A stretch of 64,000 nt of DNA from Grimontia celer (GTDB lineage Bacteria > Pseudomonadota > Gammaproteobacteria > Enterobacterales > Vibrionaceae): the NCBI RefSeq assembly GCF_900055185.1, contig NZ_FIZX01000002.1, forward strand, positions 1,368,586 to 1,432,585. The letters run 5' to 3'. Shown one piece after another: positions 9,087-18,822 of this stretch. Position 1 is the first letter of the stretch; each line of letters begins with the position of its first letter. A program made the translations under genes and the position numbers. A model generated the notes under the pieces. That model made no database searches, had not been told where the DNA came from, and saw only the letters and a program-made list of their open reading frames with translations.

Positions 9087-10721
9087 ATGAACGCGCTGTC
9101 TATCCGGCAACGTTTATCGTTGATCATTGTGATTGCCCTGCTGTCTTTGGTTTCAGTCACCACCATCTCGCTCATCATCAAGCGAGACAATATGCTCGAA
9201 GAAAGAAAAAGTCAGATTCAGGTACTGGTTGAAACAGCCGAGAGCCTGGTTACCCGTTTATACCAGCAATCGCAGACGGGAGAAATTTCTGTCCAGGAAG
9301 CACAACAACGTGCGATTACCGCCATGGATGCCATGCGTTACGGCACCGATGGTTATTTCATGATTTATGATATGAATTCCACCATGGTGCACCACCCCAT
9401 CGCCAGTAACCTGATTGGCAAAGACCTCGCAGACCTTCAGGACGTTAACGGCGTTTACATCATCGCGGAGCAAGTCAAAAAGGCCAGAAGCGGCGGTGGA
9501 TTCGTCACTTATCACTGGAAAAAAGCCGGTTCAGATGAAACACCCTATCCGAAAATTGCTTACTCCCTGCCTTTCAAGCCGTGGGGCTGGGTGCTGAATA
9601 CGGGCCTGTATGTGGATGATGTCGATGCCGTTTTTTATGAAGACGTGCGTAAGATGCTTCTTTTGGTGGGTGCGATAGCACTGGTTCTAGCCAGTATTTC
9701 ATTTACGATTGCCCGCAGTATTACTCAACCCTTGAGCCGACTTCAGAACTTACTTCAAACGGCCGAGAAAAACCTCGACCTGACCGTGCGTTCACGCCTT
9801 CAGGGTAAAAACGAAATCACTGACTTAGGCCGAGCATTTAATAACCTGATGACTGCTTTCGAAGAAACGTTGACCGGGATTGCACAAGGCGCAACGCAAC
9901 TGAATAGTGAAGTTTCTAAGCTTGAGACCCTTTCCAATCACATTGTCGGTGCTTCTACTCAGCAATCTGAAGATACAGGGAGTATCGCGGCTTTGGTAGA
10001 AGAGTTTGCAGCCAGCATCAATACCATTTCTCATGACGCTGACAAGATGAAATCGCTCTCGAATGAAAACGGTGCTCAGGCGCAGGAAGGTGCCAACACC
10101 ATGCAGTTAACCATCAGCAATATGGACCAGATGTCTGAGAAGTCACAGCGCTCTAGTTCTGCCGTCGCTGAGCTCGACCAGCATTCGAAAGAGATTGAAG
10201 GCATCATTAGCGTGATTAACGATGTGGCGGAACAAACCAACCTTCTCGCCCTGAATGCAGCGATTGAGGCAGCACGCGCGGGTGATCAAGGGCGTGGCTT
10301 TGCGGTTGTGGCGGATGAAGTACGTAATCTTGCAGTTCGCACTTCCGATTCCACCAAGCAGATTGCTTCTACGATTCAGGAGCTTCGTACTGGTATTGAA
10401 GCCACCGTCAACCACATCGAAGACAGTGTGTCCGTCGTGAGTGACAACATGTCACAAACCCATACCGCAGAGCAGTCCGTTCGAGAAATGCATCAAAAGT
10501 CGATGGACCTCATTAACATCATTGAGGAAGTTTCACGTTCACTGCACGAGCAAACCATTGCCAACCAGGAACTGGCCCGCCGCATTCAAGGCATTGCAGA
10601 CATGGCTGCCAATAACCATGAATCCGCAGAAGACGTTCAAGGTTCTGCCCGTGAGGTTAATAACCTGGTGGGTAAATTCAGAAGCTCAGTCGGAAGATTC
10701 AAAGTGTCCAATGCGCTATAG
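9087..10721 (+). CDS. Methyl-accepting chemotaxis protein with single-Cache sensor
   Basis: 544 residues. TM1 is at about 10-30. A periplasmic sCache_2-type domain spans about 35-180 ([11 protein letters not shown], then [13 protein letters not shown]). TM2 is at about 190-210, a HAMP domain runs to about 265, and the rest is the cytoplasmic signalling hairpin. The hairpin tip is the invariant [20 protein letters not shown]. The start is an ATG behind GGGAGAG. Single-Cache receptors of this type usually sense small organic acids or similar ligands; the ligand here is unknown. The protein would feed the polar-flagellum chemotaxis pathway, whose genes are not in this window. It ends at a strong terminator and is monocistronic. 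Confidence 0.95.
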   Translation: MNALSIRQRLSLIIVIALLSLVSVTTISLIIKRDNMLEERKSQIQVLVETAESLVTRLYQQSQTGEISVQEAQQRAITAMDAMRYGTDGYFMIYDMNSTMVHHPIASNLIGKDLADLQDVNGVYIIAEQVKKARSGGGFVTYHWKKAGSDETPYPKIAYSLPFKPWGWVLNTGLYVDDVDAVFYEDVRKMLLLVGAIALVLASISFTIARSITQPLSRLQNLLQTAEKNLDLTVRSRLQGKNEITDLGRAFNNLMTAFEETLTGIAQGATQLNSEVSKLETLSNHIVGASTQQSEDTGSIAALVEEFAASINTISHDADKMKSLSNENGAQAQEGANTMQLTISNMDQMSEKSQRSSSAVAELDQHSKEIEGIISVINDVAEQTNLLALNAAIEAARAGDQGRGFAVVADEVRNLAVRTSDSTKQIASTIQELRTGIEATVNHIEDSVSVVSDNMSQTHTAEQSVREMHQKSMDLINIIEEVSRSLHEQTIANQELARRIQGIADMAANNHESAEDVQGSAREVNNLVGKFRSSVGRFKVSNAL

Positions 10722-10771
10722 AGCCTGATTCGACACCCTTATTCTCCCTGCCCTCCACTGCCGGGTAAGAG

Positions 10772-10809
10772 AACGGATAAAGCCCCTTCTTGGGGCTTTA
10801 TCCGTTTTT
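10772..10809 (+). terminator. Rho-independent terminator after the chemoreceptor gene
   Basis: A 15-bp perfect stem (AACGGATAAAGCCCC with its complement) and a 5-base loop are followed by a T-run. The structure starts 50 bp after the stop codon. Confidence 0.93.
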
Positions 10810-10973
10810 CTTCAGGTTGCTTGGGGACAAAACATTCTCTTAGTCTCTAAAGCTACACATAAACAACACAATCATTAGCGATACCATGAAGCAAATTTAA
10901 TAACCCCATCCAATATGCCCTAGTAATCTTTTGGTGTTGTCCGGGGAATAATAATCTGTCAGGAGTCAATTCA

Positions 10974-12962
10974 GTGCTCGCTATGCAAAGAATGTCGGCG
11001 TTGAAGATATTCGCAATGAGCTTTCGTGAAGCGGTTTTGGCCCTTCTTCCCTATATGTTTCTTCGTTCACTCTGGATTGTTTTCTATATCATCAACCAAC
11101 ACGTTGGGATATTGGATATAGACACCGCTGACACCCTGTCGAAAATGTTCGACTTGAGTTTCCCTCCCCTTCTGACCATGTCTTTAGCCTCACATTTGGC
11201 GCTTGGTTTTTCTTATGAGCGGGTCCACGCCACTATTCTCACTGTCCTGTTGTTTTTTAAGTTCTCTGGATTTGTTCAATTGGGCGAAACAGGGTTAGAA
11301 CTGACAGACAAATTTGTTTTACCGCAGGCCATCGCAATTCCAATCTTTGTCTGCGTCATGTATGTGCTGCTGAACAAGTATCTGAGAATTACCATTGATC
11401 CCAAAGGCATTTTAAACCGCTCACTGACACGGAATGTCGATGCCACCCTGCCATATATCATCATATACATTGTGGCTGTATTCATGGTACCAAAACTGCA
11501 CTTGGTGTCTTTTACACCCTTTGTCGAGTGGGTTGCCAGCCTCCCCTTACAATTGCAAGCGATCTCTTACACCATATTTATCCATCTTTTCTGGATTACC
11601 GGTATTCACGGAGCAGCGGCCTATTACACCTTCTTCGATACTCAGTTCGTGTCGGATTTATACGTTTCCAATATCCCTTTCACCAATTTTTTCGATTTGT
11701 TTGTGGTCTATGGCGGCGCAGGCAGCACATGGTCGCTTATTCTGGCGTTATTGCTATTTTCTAAAAGCTCGCATGGTCGTGCAGTGGCAAAAATCTCCAT
11801 TCCATTTGCAGTCTTGAATATCAATGAGATTCTACTTTTTGGTTTGCCGGTCATTTATAACCCTGCCCTCGCCATTCCTTTCGTGCTTGTCCCTCTGGTC
11901 AATCATGTACTGGCTTACACTTTTCTTTCGTTTATACCGGTAGAAATCATCAGTGAGCCCATTTCCTGGGTAACACCCATATTCATGAATGCCTGGCTAA
12001 TAACAGGTGGGGATGTGATTGCTGTTTTTCTACAGATCGCCCTAATCACAATTGGTGTCGCCATTTATCGCCCCTTTATCAAGTATTTTGAAGAGAGAAG
12101 TAATGAAGGAGTGAGAGACGCATTAATCCGAAAATTGCGCTTAAACTCTAACGTTCTTTCATCTTCTGATGTGCTGCTAAACGAGGCACAACTCAACTTT
12201 GACAAAAAGCTCGATAAAGTGAATGCCCACATGAAACAACTGATCGAGGGGGAATTGGTCTTGTTCTATCAACCTCAATACAATCTGAAAACGGGCCAAT
12301 TGATCGGCATGGAAGCCTTACTTCGACTGAAAAAAGGTGACCGTTTTTATGGGCCGTCATTTTTGGAAGACTTTAACGATGCTGGATTAAATCTACCTAT
12401 CGATCGATGGGTGCTTGATCAACTCAGTTACGATTTACAAGACTGGCAGGAAAGAGGCTTATTGACGCACAAAGTCAGCATGAACATGACAGTAGATGCA
12501 CTTTTAGACCGGGACTATATCAACTTATTCATCACACATTTGAAAGGCTTGCCCGTCGTGGTTGAGCTGACTGAGTCCAGCTATATTCAGAACCAAGACA
12601 AGGCGCAGAACGTCATTAACCGGTTAAGAAAAGAAGGATTCAACGTAGCCATCGACGACTTTGGTTCTGGTTATTCCAGTCTATCAATGCTGGCTAACCT
12701 CAATGCCGATTTCGTTAAGTTGGATCGCCAATTCCTGGAAAACACTTCCAGCCAATCCGGGCAAGTGCTTTACCGCCACATCAGTCAGGCACTGGAAGAA
12801 ATGCACTACACAGTCATTGCTGAAGGCGTGGAAAACGACACGGAAATTTCCCTGGTGTCAGAATGCAATATCGATATCGCTCAAGGGTATTATTATCATC
12901 AGGCACTGAGTAAGGAGGATATTGAACAGGTAATGGCAGGCAGCAAGATGCAGGATAGCTGA
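10974..12962 (+). CDS. PTS EIIC-like membrane domain fused to an EAL phosphodiesterase domain
   Basis: 662 residues from a GTG with AGGAG 8 bases upstream; an ATG three codons in is an alternative. Residues 1 to about 370 are a multi-helix membrane domain with the signature of lactose/cellobiose-type PTS EIIC permeases: the FWITGIHGA loop and LNINEILLFGLPVIYNP, the sugar-binding motif. Residues about 410-655 are an EAL domain (GMEALLRL, ELTESS, DDFGSGYSSLSM, KLDRQFL, EGVEN) that keeps the usual catalytic acids. No EIIA or EIIB domain is attached or adjacent. Inference: the EIIC fold serves as a sugar sensor, or as a transporter without its own phosphorylation domains, that controls c-di-GMP breakdown. 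A long terminated gap lies upstream, so the gene has its own promoter. Confidence 0.88.
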   Translation: MLAMQRMSALKIFAMSFREAVLALLPYMFLRSLWIVFYIINQHVGILDIDTADTLSKMFDLSFPPLLTMSLASHLALGFSYERVHATILTVLLFFKFSGFVQLGETGLELTDKFVLPQAIAIPIFVCVMYVLLNKYLRITIDPKGILNRSLTRNVDATLPYIIIYIVAVFMVPKLHLVSFTPFVEWVASLPLQLQAISYTIFIHLFWITGIHGAAAYYTFFDTQFVSDLYVSNIPFTNFFDLFVVYGGAGSTWSLILALLLFSKSSHGRAVAKISIPFAVLNINEILLFGLPVIYNPALAIPFVLVPLVNHVLAYTFLSFIPVEIISEPISWVTPIFMNAWLITGGDVIAVFLQIALITIGVAIYRPFIKYFEERSNEGVRDALIRKLRLNSNVLSSSDVLLNEAQLNFDKKLDKVNAHMKQLIEGELVLFYQPQYNLKTGQLIGMEALLRLKKGDRFYGPSFLEDFNDAGLNLPIDRWVLDQLSYDLQDWQERGLLTHKVSMNMTVDALLDRDYINLFITHLKGLPVVVELTESSYIQNQDKAQNVINRLRKEGFNVAIDDFGSGYSSLSMLANLNADFVKLDRQFLENTSSQSGQVLYRHISQALEEMHYTVIAEGVENDTEISLVSECNIDIAQGYYYHQALSKEDIEQVMAGSKMQDS

Positions 12963-12967
12963 CGACT

Positions 12968-13576
12968 CTATTTCCTGCTTATCGAAGTCAAAGGTTTGCC
13001 GCACATCACTTTCTTGTCCGCTAATTCCAACATGGGCAGATCTTCGTCAGTATCACCGTACGCGAAAATCATGCTGTAATTGGAAAGCTCTACCGCACCT
13101 TTCACTGCGATGGCCTTGTTTGCACAACTACAATCACCATTCACATATCGACCTGTAAACCTGCCATTTTTGACTTCCATTGTACTGCTAAGCAGTTTGA
13201 TACCGTGCTGTTGGCAAAAATGGCGGAGATAGATATTTAGCGTTGCAGACACCAAATAAACGTCGTCACCATTCGCCTTATGCTCAGCGAGCGTTTCCAT
13301 CGCATCTGGCCTTAATACGGTTGCCAGATACTCCGCAGCAAAGCGCTTTGCAATGAGATCGACCTCTTCTTCGCGGCGACGCCAAAACGCAACGTATGCA
13401 AGTACTGGACGTGTTTTTCTGGCAGGAAGAAGGCCAAGCTTGTACAGCAAAATAAACGGCCACACCAACGCAAAACCTATCACGAGCCTACGTTTTGGGG
13501 TCGCGTAGAAAAGAAACGCAGTAAAGGTGTCTTCCGTGGTGACGGTACCATCAAAATCAAACAACGCTAAATTCAT
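12968..13576 (-). CDS. HAD-IB family phosphatase
   Basis: 202 residues. Motif I DFDGTVT is at residues 7-13, motif II (Ser/Thr) is VSAT, motif III is a Lys in the loop before GAVELS, and motif IV is GDTDED. The cap region is helical and rich in aromatic residues (about 25-60), as in the HAD-IB group of SerB-like and CicA-like phosphatases. The substrate cannot be read from the sequence; a phosphomonoester such as phosphoserine or a lipid phosphate is typical. It lies 3 bp after a GNAT gene on the same strand, so the two are co-transcribed, and it converges with the EIIC-EAL gene with only 5 bp between the stops. Confidence 0.88.
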   Translation of the reverse strand: MNLALFDFDGTVTTEDTFTAFLFYATPKRRLVIGFALVWPFILLYKLGLLPARKTRPVLAYVAFWRRREEEVDLIAKRFAAEYLATVLRPDAMETLAEHKANGDDVYLVSATLNIYLRHFCQQHGIKLLSSTMEVKNGRFTGRYVNGDCSCANKAIAVKGAVELSNYSMIFAYGDTDEDLPMLELADKKVMCGKPLTSISRK

Positions 13577-13579
13577 CGG

Positions 13580-14095
13580 TTAAAAAGGCAAACCAATCAG
13601 CTTTACGTCGCCTGATGGCCACTCTTTATCGAGCTCTCTCACCATGGTTTTTCCTGCTAACGACCATCCTTTATCCGGATGGTGTAATAACAAGTTAGTT
13701 GTGGTTTGATAGCCGCTGGAACTGTATATCTCTGCCTCCCCGAATAACAATGCAAAGTCATCCCCTGCGGCCAATCTATGTTGGTGAACTTCGTTCAGTA
13801 ACCGCTTTACCAGCCCCTGGCCACGAAATGCTTGGTTGACGCAAACTTCAGCGATACCCGCAATGGAGTAGTCATTTCCATCAATAGATACCTGCTTTTC
13901 GTGAACGGCAATATGCGCTGCGAGCTCATCTCCTTCCCACACCATATATCGGTGTTGAGGCATTTCTTTGTAGTAACGGTGACAAGCAAAATGTTCAGAG
14001 TCCTGATTGTTTAAGAAGCTGGCACTCAGAAGTAGCCTGAGCTTTTCATCGATGAAGTCAGTAATTTCAGCGTCAGGTAGATATTGGATGTGCAT
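13580..14095 (-). CDS. GNAT-family N-acetyltransferase
   Basis: 171 residues with a GNAT core. A central beta strand, AGIAEVCVNQAFRGQGLVKR, carries the acetyl-CoA pyrophosphate loop (R/QxxGxG/A, here RGQGLV). The next helix and strand (LLNEVHQHR, DFALLFGEAEIYSSSGY) give the usual GFY-like end. The acceptor substrate is unknown. The gene sits in a minus-strand group DUF1330 - GNAT - HAD with gaps of 15 and 3 bp, which suggests a small operon. No shared pathway is evident. Confidence 0.88.
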   Translation of the reverse strand: MHIQYLPDAEITDFIDEKLRLLLSASFLNNQDSEHFACHRYYKEMPQHRYMVWEGDELAAHIAVHEKQVSIDGNDYSIAGIAEVCVNQAFRGQGLVKRLLNEVHQHRLAAGDDFALLFGEAEIYSSSGYQTTTNLLLHHPDKGWSLAGKTMVRELDKEWPSGDVKLIGLPF

Positions 14096-14110
14096 CAGAT
14101 ACCTCAGATG

Positions 14111-14521
14111 TTAATTCGGGATTTTCATTTCAATGTTTAACTGCCCTTCTAAACCCGCTTCTCGATGAATAGCCAACGCTTTAAATTCCTCAGAAGAAGT
14201 CATTTCCAGAAGCGCTTTGCGGGAAGGGTACTTGACGATGACAGCTGCATCCCAAAGGTCCTCTACCTGACCAATCACCATCTCGGTCAGCTCAGCGAAG
14301 TAAACCACTTCGGCACCATATTCAGTGAGAACCTCCAGCATGGGTTTACCGTAAAGATCGTAGGCTTCTTTACCCGAAAGGTCGGAATCCCTGCCATCTG
14401 GGTACTGCGCTTTCTCACGGAATTTAAACAGGTTCAGAAGTTGAATTTCACCTGTTTCAGGGGAGGCATGTAGTGTTTCGTACTGCGCTTCGGTGGGATA
14501 CAGCGCGTTGGTGACTTCCAT
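14111..14521 (-). CDS. DUF1330-family protein
   Basis: 136 residues with a dimeric ferredoxin-like alpha/beta-barrel pattern typical of DUF1330: LLNLFKFREKAQYPDGRD near the start, then YGAEVVYFAELTEMVIG, then AAVIVKYPSRKALLEMTSS. The function of these proteins is not established. It is the first gene of the minus-strand DUF1330-GNAT-HAD group. The ATG at 14521 is the natural start. A terminator of the upstream patatin gene separates it from that transcript. Confidence 0.78.
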   Translation of the reverse strand: MEVTNALYPTEAQYETLHASPETGEIQLLNLFKFREKAQYPDGRDSDLSGKEAYDLYGKPMLEVLTEYGAEVVYFAELTEMVIGQVEDLWDAAVIVKYPSRKALLEMTSSEEFKALAIHREAGLEGQLNIEMKIPN

Positions 14522-14611
14522 TGAACAATGATTTCCTGTCTTTTGCTAACTCTATGAACAAGCTAACAAATTAGGTCATCATTGAGAAAGGATTTTGTAA
14601 AAAAATCCAAG

Positions 14612-14648
14612 AGCTGCCAGCACCCCTTATTTTAGAGAGCTGGCAGCT
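14612..14648 (-). terminator. Terminator after the patatin gene
   Basis: AGCTGCCAG and CTGGCAGCT pair over a 19-base loop. On the minus strand the stem is followed after a few bases by a run of T. It lies directly beyond the stop of the patatin-like phospholipase gene. Confidence 0.7.
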
Positions 14649-14653
14649 TTAAT

Positions 14654-15781
14654 TTAAGACGCTTTATCCAGCTTCTTGTTTTCTATCCAGCAACCTTCGA
14701 ACTTGCGGCGGTGGAAATGACACGGTAAACCTTCGTTTGGTTGTGTCCATGGAGACTCTTCCAGTGCCTGTTTCATGTCGTTATAACCGCACTCTCGACG
14801 TAACCGAATTGAACGGCGGGAAAACTCTGCGTCACTCAAAGGAATATGTCCTTCAAGGGGGTCAAAAGTGATATGCACGATATCAATTTTCTTTCCTGCT
14901 TTCAGCGTGGTCACATCCGGCACTTGGGCACTGTCGACGAGACCCGGTGTCGTTTTCAGCACATGGTCAAGGTTGCGTTTGGCGATGAGCGCTTCCACAT
15001 GCTCACTGGTGCGGCTGGCATACTGAATTTCTTTTTCGCGCCAAAGCACTTCACTCATGGTTTTGGGGAGCTCTCCATTGGCGTTCCAAAGGTCGACCAT
15101 AAAGATCAGCAGCTCTTCATCACCCGCTAAATCGAGAATGCCATTAACTGGCGTATTGGAAACAACACCACCATCCCAGAAGTATTCCTCGCCGATTTGA
15201 GTTGCAGGGAAACCAGGTGGCAGTGAACCACTCGCCACAGCATGTGCAGGGGCGATCTCGTCGGTTTTACTATCAAAAAACACCAACTCACCGTCAGTTA
15301 CGCGAGTCGCACCAACTGTCAGGCGTGTTTTGTTTTGATTGATAAGGTCAAAATCAGCCAGTTCTGCCAAGGTGGTAAACAGTGGTGACGTATCATAAAA
15401 ACTGGTCGCAGCTTCACCTGGAGGGGCCAGCCAAGGGTTGACTGGACGCGGCGTGAAGAAATCTGGTTGTCCGAACATTAGCGCCGATGAGGCACTCATC
15501 GTATTGAATGCCATCGCTAAAGAATTAGGAATGTGTGCATCAGTGTCTGGGCGGGAAATTCTTTCCCAGAACGTTTCCAATTTTCCTAATCGGTCTTCTG
15601 GCGTATTCCCAGCCAGCACTGCACAGTTCAGTGCGCCAATGGAGATACCAGCAAACCAGTCCGGTTCAAAACCTGCTTCCTTCATCGCTTGGTAGGCACC
15701 GATGTGATAAGCACCTAGCGCACCACCACCCTGCAGCACCAGACAAACTTTAGGTTTTTTGTTGCGTCTTGTTGTTGCCAT
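14654..15781 (-). CDS. Patatin-like phospholipase
   Basis: 375 residues. The oxyanion loop GGGALGAY (about residues 18-25), nucleophile motif GISIG (Gly-x-Ser-x-Gly, about 45-49) and DGG dyad motif (FWDGGVVSNTPV, about 205) are all intact, so an active serine acyl hydrolase of the Ser-Asp dyad type is expected. The C-terminal part (KEIQYASRTSEHVEAL onward) resembles the DUF3734 domain found on many bacterial patatins. No signal peptide is visible, so the enzyme is cytosolic or peripheral. The probable role is membrane lipid turnover. The gene is monocistronic, with a terminator just downstream and a divergent agmatinase-family gene 198 bp upstream. Confidence 0.92.
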   Translation of the reverse strand: MATTRRNKKPKVCLVLQGGGALGAYHIGAYQAMKEAGFEPDWFAGISIGALNCAVLAGNTPEDRLGKLETFWERISRPDTDAHIPNSLAMAFNTMSASSALMFGQPDFFTPRPVNPWLAPPGEAATSFYDTSPLFTTLAELADFDLINQNKTRLTVGATRVTDGELVFFDSKTDEIAPAHAVASGSLPPGFPATQIGEEYFWDGGVVSNTPVNGILDLAGDEELLIFMVDLWNANGELPKTMSEVLWREKEIQYASRTSEHVEALIAKRNLDHVLKTTPGLVDSAQVPDVTTLKAGKKIDIVHITFDPLEGHIPLSDAEFSRRSIRLRRECGYNDMKQALEESPWTQPNEGLPCHFHRRKFEGCWIENKKLDKAS

Positions 15782-15979
15782 TTCCCTGTCTCCATTTCAA
15801 TCAACTGGAGTCTTTATAGACCAACAAGTTAGGCAAACGGGTTAAGTTTCTTATTCAAAACGGGACAAACGCGAGGCCATCACAGTTTGACCTATTCACT
15901 TACATGCCTTTCAGTGAATTGTTCGCTGATGCAGAAAATAGACAAAGATTTTCGCTCATGCTGCTAATTTATAGGAATA

Positions 15980-16945
15980 ATGAACAATCCGATTGATAGT
16001 GATACCCAAACCATCGTCAAAGAGGCTGATATGGAAGACATATTTGCAAGAAAAGATGACTCGCTGTATTCCAATCCGTATTCATTCCTTCGCTTGCCCA
16101 TGGTTAGAGATCCAAGAGACACCGCAGCGGACGTAGTCATTCTCGGCATGCCTTATGACATGGCGACAACCGGACGTTCAGGCACACGTTTGGGCCCAGA
16201 TGCAGTGAGACGCGCTTCAGTCAATCTTGCCTGGGAAGGGTTTCGCTACCCTTGGCCTTTCGATTTACGCGAGCGCTGCAATATTGTTGATGCTGGTGAC
16301 TTGGTGTTTACCTGCGGTGACAGCGAGGACTTTCTGAATACAGCAACCAAAGCGGCCAGTGAGATCCTTGAAACAGGCAAAGCTTTGCTGACTATAGGCG
16401 GAGACCACTTCGTTACCCTTCCTCTCCTACGGGCACATTACGCCAAACACGGCGAGATGGCGCTCATACACTTCGATGCTCACACCGACACTTACAGCCA
16501 GGGCAGTCAGTATGATCATGGCACCATGTTTTACCATGCACCAAAGGAAGGTTTGATAGACCCCAAAGTGTCGGTTCAGATTGGAATTCGTACCGACTAC
16601 GACAGAGATCATCACGCTTTTAACGTGATTTGTGCAGAAGCCGCCAACGACATGACGCCAGATGAAATCGCCAATCATGTCAAAGCCTTGGTCGGTGCCA
16701 AGCCAACCTATGTCACCTTCGATATCGACTGCCTGGATCCTGCGTTTGCGCCCGGCACCGGCACACCTGTGATTGGTGGTATTACGTCGGACAAAGCACT
16801 GAGGATTCTACGCGGATTACGCGGCATTAATCTGGTGGGTATGGATGTGGTGGAAGTCAGCCCGCCGTTCGACAACAGTGAAATTACCGCATTGGCGGGC
16901 GCAACCATCGCGACCGAGCTGTTGCACCTCTGGGCTGCCAAATAA
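15980..16945 (+). CDS. speB: Agmatinase/ureohydrolase family enzyme
   Basis: 321 residues; the ATG has AGGA 5 bases upstream. The binuclear manganese site of ureohydrolases is complete: GGDHF (about 139-143), DAHTD (about 163-167) and [16 protein letters not shown] (about 247 onward), with EVSPP near the end. The length and the GxRxGPxAxR loop ([14 protein letters not shown]) fit agmatinase, which makes putrescine and urea from agmatine. Related enzymes that use guanidinobutyrate or other guanidino acids share these motifs, so the substrate is not certain. There is no speA neighbour, so this may be a stand-alone catabolic copy. It converges with the downstream hydrolase gene. Confidence 0.88.
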   Translation: MNNPIDSDTQTIVKEADMEDIFARKDDSLYSNPYSFLRLPMVRDPRDTAADVVILGMPYDMATTGRSGTRLGPDAVRRASVNLAWEGFRYPWPFDLRERCNIVDAGDLVFTCGDSEDFLNTATKAASEILETGKALLTIGGDHFVTLPLLRAHYAKHGEMALIHFDAHTDTYSQGSQYDHGTMFYHAPKEGLIDPKVSVQIGIRTDYDRDHHAFNVICAEAANDMTPDEIANHVKALVGAKPTYVTFDIDCLDPAFAPGTGTPVIGGITSDKALRILRGLRGINLVGMDVVEVSPPFDNSEITALAGATIATELLHLWAAK

Positions 16946-16963
16946 TATTTGAGTAAAGGGTCT

Positions 16964-16993
16964 CGTCAGCCAGCATTACGTTTTTGGCTGACG
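16964..16993. terminator. Hairpin at the convergent speB/hydrolase ends
   Basis: CGTCAGCCA and TGGCTGACG form a 9-bp perfect stem, 18 bp after the speB stop and overlapping the end of the hydrolase gene. It lacks a clear T-run on the plus strand, so its role as a terminator is uncertain. Confidence 0.35.
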
Positions 16994-17853
16994 ACTCTCT
17001 CGATCGGATGCGCCTCAATAAAGTGCTCTACGTCGTGTCGATATGATTTGTAGAACAGATTCGGCGCATGTCCGCATCCCAAATAGTAGTTCACCGCCAT
17101 ATCCGGCTGCTCATCCCGCATTCTTTTTACAATGTCTTTCGTCAACACATCTGAGTGCAAGCCATGCATTAGCATAAGTGGCAGATCCAAATTACCGAAA
17201 TGGCGCCATAGATTCATGGGCGGAGAGTTAGGGTCGTACTGTGCGAGAATGTCCGGGTCGTAGTGCGTGGTGTAGTCCCCATTTTCCAGCCTGCGAACAG
17301 AAGCCGAAATCATGGTGTGCCATTGTTCGCAGGTGTGAGGACCAAATGGTTGATATAGCGTTTGGAGATATTGGTTAATTTCGTTATAGCGACGGAATGC
17401 GATGGGTTTCTGCACGTAATTAACAATACGCTCTAAAGCATCTTGCGGCACTTCCGGGCCAATATCGTTAAGCACCAATGTGGAAATCCGAGCACCGAAA
17501 TCAGGGCTGGACGCGATCAACATGCCAATCAAACCGCCCATGCTTGTACCAACCCAATGCACCTTATCGCAGCAATAAAAGTCCATCAGCTTCACAGCCA
17601 TATCAATGTAATTGGCGTAGCTGTATTCAGTTTTCGGGTTTTCTGCCCACTGAGAGAGTCCTCGGCCCAGCGTGTCAGGGGCGAGTACGCGGTAGCCTCT
17701 TGAAGCAAGCTCATCGCCCAGCTCAACAAAGTCAATGCTGTTTCGCGCCAAACCATGCCAACAGATCACTGTCTCCCCACCTTCAGGGTTCCATGCACGA
17801 ACATGAATCTCGCGTCCGTTGATGATTGGGTACTGATGCAGCATTTCAGACAT
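16966..17853 (-). CDS. Alpha/beta hydrolase
   Basis: 295 residues from the ATG at 17853, picked because a strong GGAGGGAG lies about 9 bases upstream; a further 16 in-frame codons exist but have no such site. The fold is a classic alpha/beta hydrolase: strand and oxyanion region ICWHGLARNS, nucleophile elbow VGTSMGG (Ser in GxSxG-like GTSMG), acid region LMLMHGLHSDVLT, and a catalytic His in LGCGHAPN. The substrate is unknown; esterases, C-C hydrolases and haloalkane dehalogenase-like proteins share this pattern. There is no signal peptide. It stands alone, converging with speB. Confidence 0.87.
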   Translation of the reverse strand: MSEMLHQYPIINGREIHVRAWNPEGGETVICWHGLARNSIDFVELGDELASRGYRVLAPDTLGRGLSQWAENPKTEYSYANYIDMAVKLMDFYCCDKVHWVGTSMGGLIGMLIASSPDFGARISTLVLNDIGPEVPQDALERIVNYVQKPIAFRRYNEINQYLQTLYQPFGPHTCEQWHTMISASVRRLENGDYTTHYDPDILAQYDPNSPPMNLWRHFGNLDLPLMLMHGLHSDVLTKDIVKRMRDEQPDMAVNYYLGCGHAPNLFYKSYRHDVEHFIEAHPIERVVSQKRNAG

Positions 17854-18050
17854 GGTTTGGTTCTCCCTCCGTGATCCCCGAAAATCCGCAGAATACACCA
17901 TGATGCAAAGGCCTCTCTCTGACAGCGGGTAAGATTAATTATTTGACGGATTTCACATTTCCTCAACTCTCGAATGAAAAAAAGTCTGTTTTCCTGTCAT
18001 TTAAATTCGATAACATCACAACCCACTTATTCGAATCAGTGTGAATTTCA

Positions 18051-18533
18051 ATGAAAAAAGTGTTGGTCAGCGCCTGCCTGATGGGGCAGAAAGTTCGCTA
18101 TGACGGCAATGCCCTACCTCAAGAATCCCAAGCATTTCAACGTTTAACGCAGTTAGCCGATATTGTCACCTTCTGCCCGGAAGTAGCCGGTGGATTGCCA
18201 ACGCCCCGTCCACCAGCAGAAATCAATGTGGCTGATGGTGATTTAGTAATTGCTGGAAAAGGAAAAGTGATTTCCGTTGATGCAATCGATGTTACCCAGC
18301 AATTTGCATTAGGCGCTCAAAAAACACTCGATCTTTGCCAACAACAAAACATTGAAATTGCAGTGCTCACCGAATCCAGTCCTTCCTGTGGTAGTTCTCT
18401 CATCTATAGCGGCGAGTTTGCGGGTGAAAAAATTCCCGGTCATGGAGTAACCACCGCCCTTCTTCGACAGCACGGTATCAAGGTGTTCAGCCAGTTCACC
18501 GTTGAAGATGCTTTGGCTGAGCTAGAATTATGA
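18051..18533 (+). CDS. DUF523-family cysteine-rich protein
   Basis: 160 residues, the full length of the DUF523 family. Conserved Cys positions are present: SACLMG near the start, TFCPEV at about 44, and ESSPSCGS at about 108. The last is the family hallmark and suggests a metal or iron-sulfur site, or thiol chemistry. DUF523 proteins have no settled biochemical role. The gene starts at an ATG 150 bp downstream of the divergent hydrolase gene and is followed by a 289-bp gap before lacI. Confidence 0.85.
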   Translation: MKKVLVSACLMGQKVRYDGNALPQESQAFQRLTQLADIVTFCPEVAGGLPTPRPPAEINVADGDLVIAGKGKVISVDAIDVTQQFALGAQKTLDLCQQQNIEIAVLTESSPSCGSSLIYSGEFAGEKIPGHGVTTALLRQHGIKVFSQFTVEDALAELEL

Positions 18534-18746
18534 AAACGCTTTCACTGAAATTAGTGACTCATAATTGAGTACTTTGGTATCAAAAGTGTTAATTACTGAA
18601 CATTTGTGAGTGATGTAAAGCCTTTCCATTTGGCAATGCTTCGCATTTCGTGGCAAAACTAACGCTATTTGAAAAAATAGCTGCGCCAAATGAATAAGGT
18701 TGCAACTTCGGATTAAGGCGAAATTTTGCATCCATTAGTCATTACT

Positions 18747-18764
18747 AAAGAAAGCACTTTCATT
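18747..18764. promoter_or_regulatory. Imperfect LacI-type operator upstream of lacI
   Basis: AAAGAAAGCACTTTCATT is an imperfect copy of the palindrome found before the GH94 and binding-protein genes, and lies 59 bp before the lacI TTG. It suggests autoregulation. A second, weaker copy (TGAAAACGCTTTCA, 18531-18544) lies at the end of the DUF523 gene. Confidence 0.55.
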
Positions 18765-18822
18765 GCAATGAGAGGCAATAAAATCACGGCGTGCAACATC
18801 AGGTAAATTAAGGAAGATCTCG

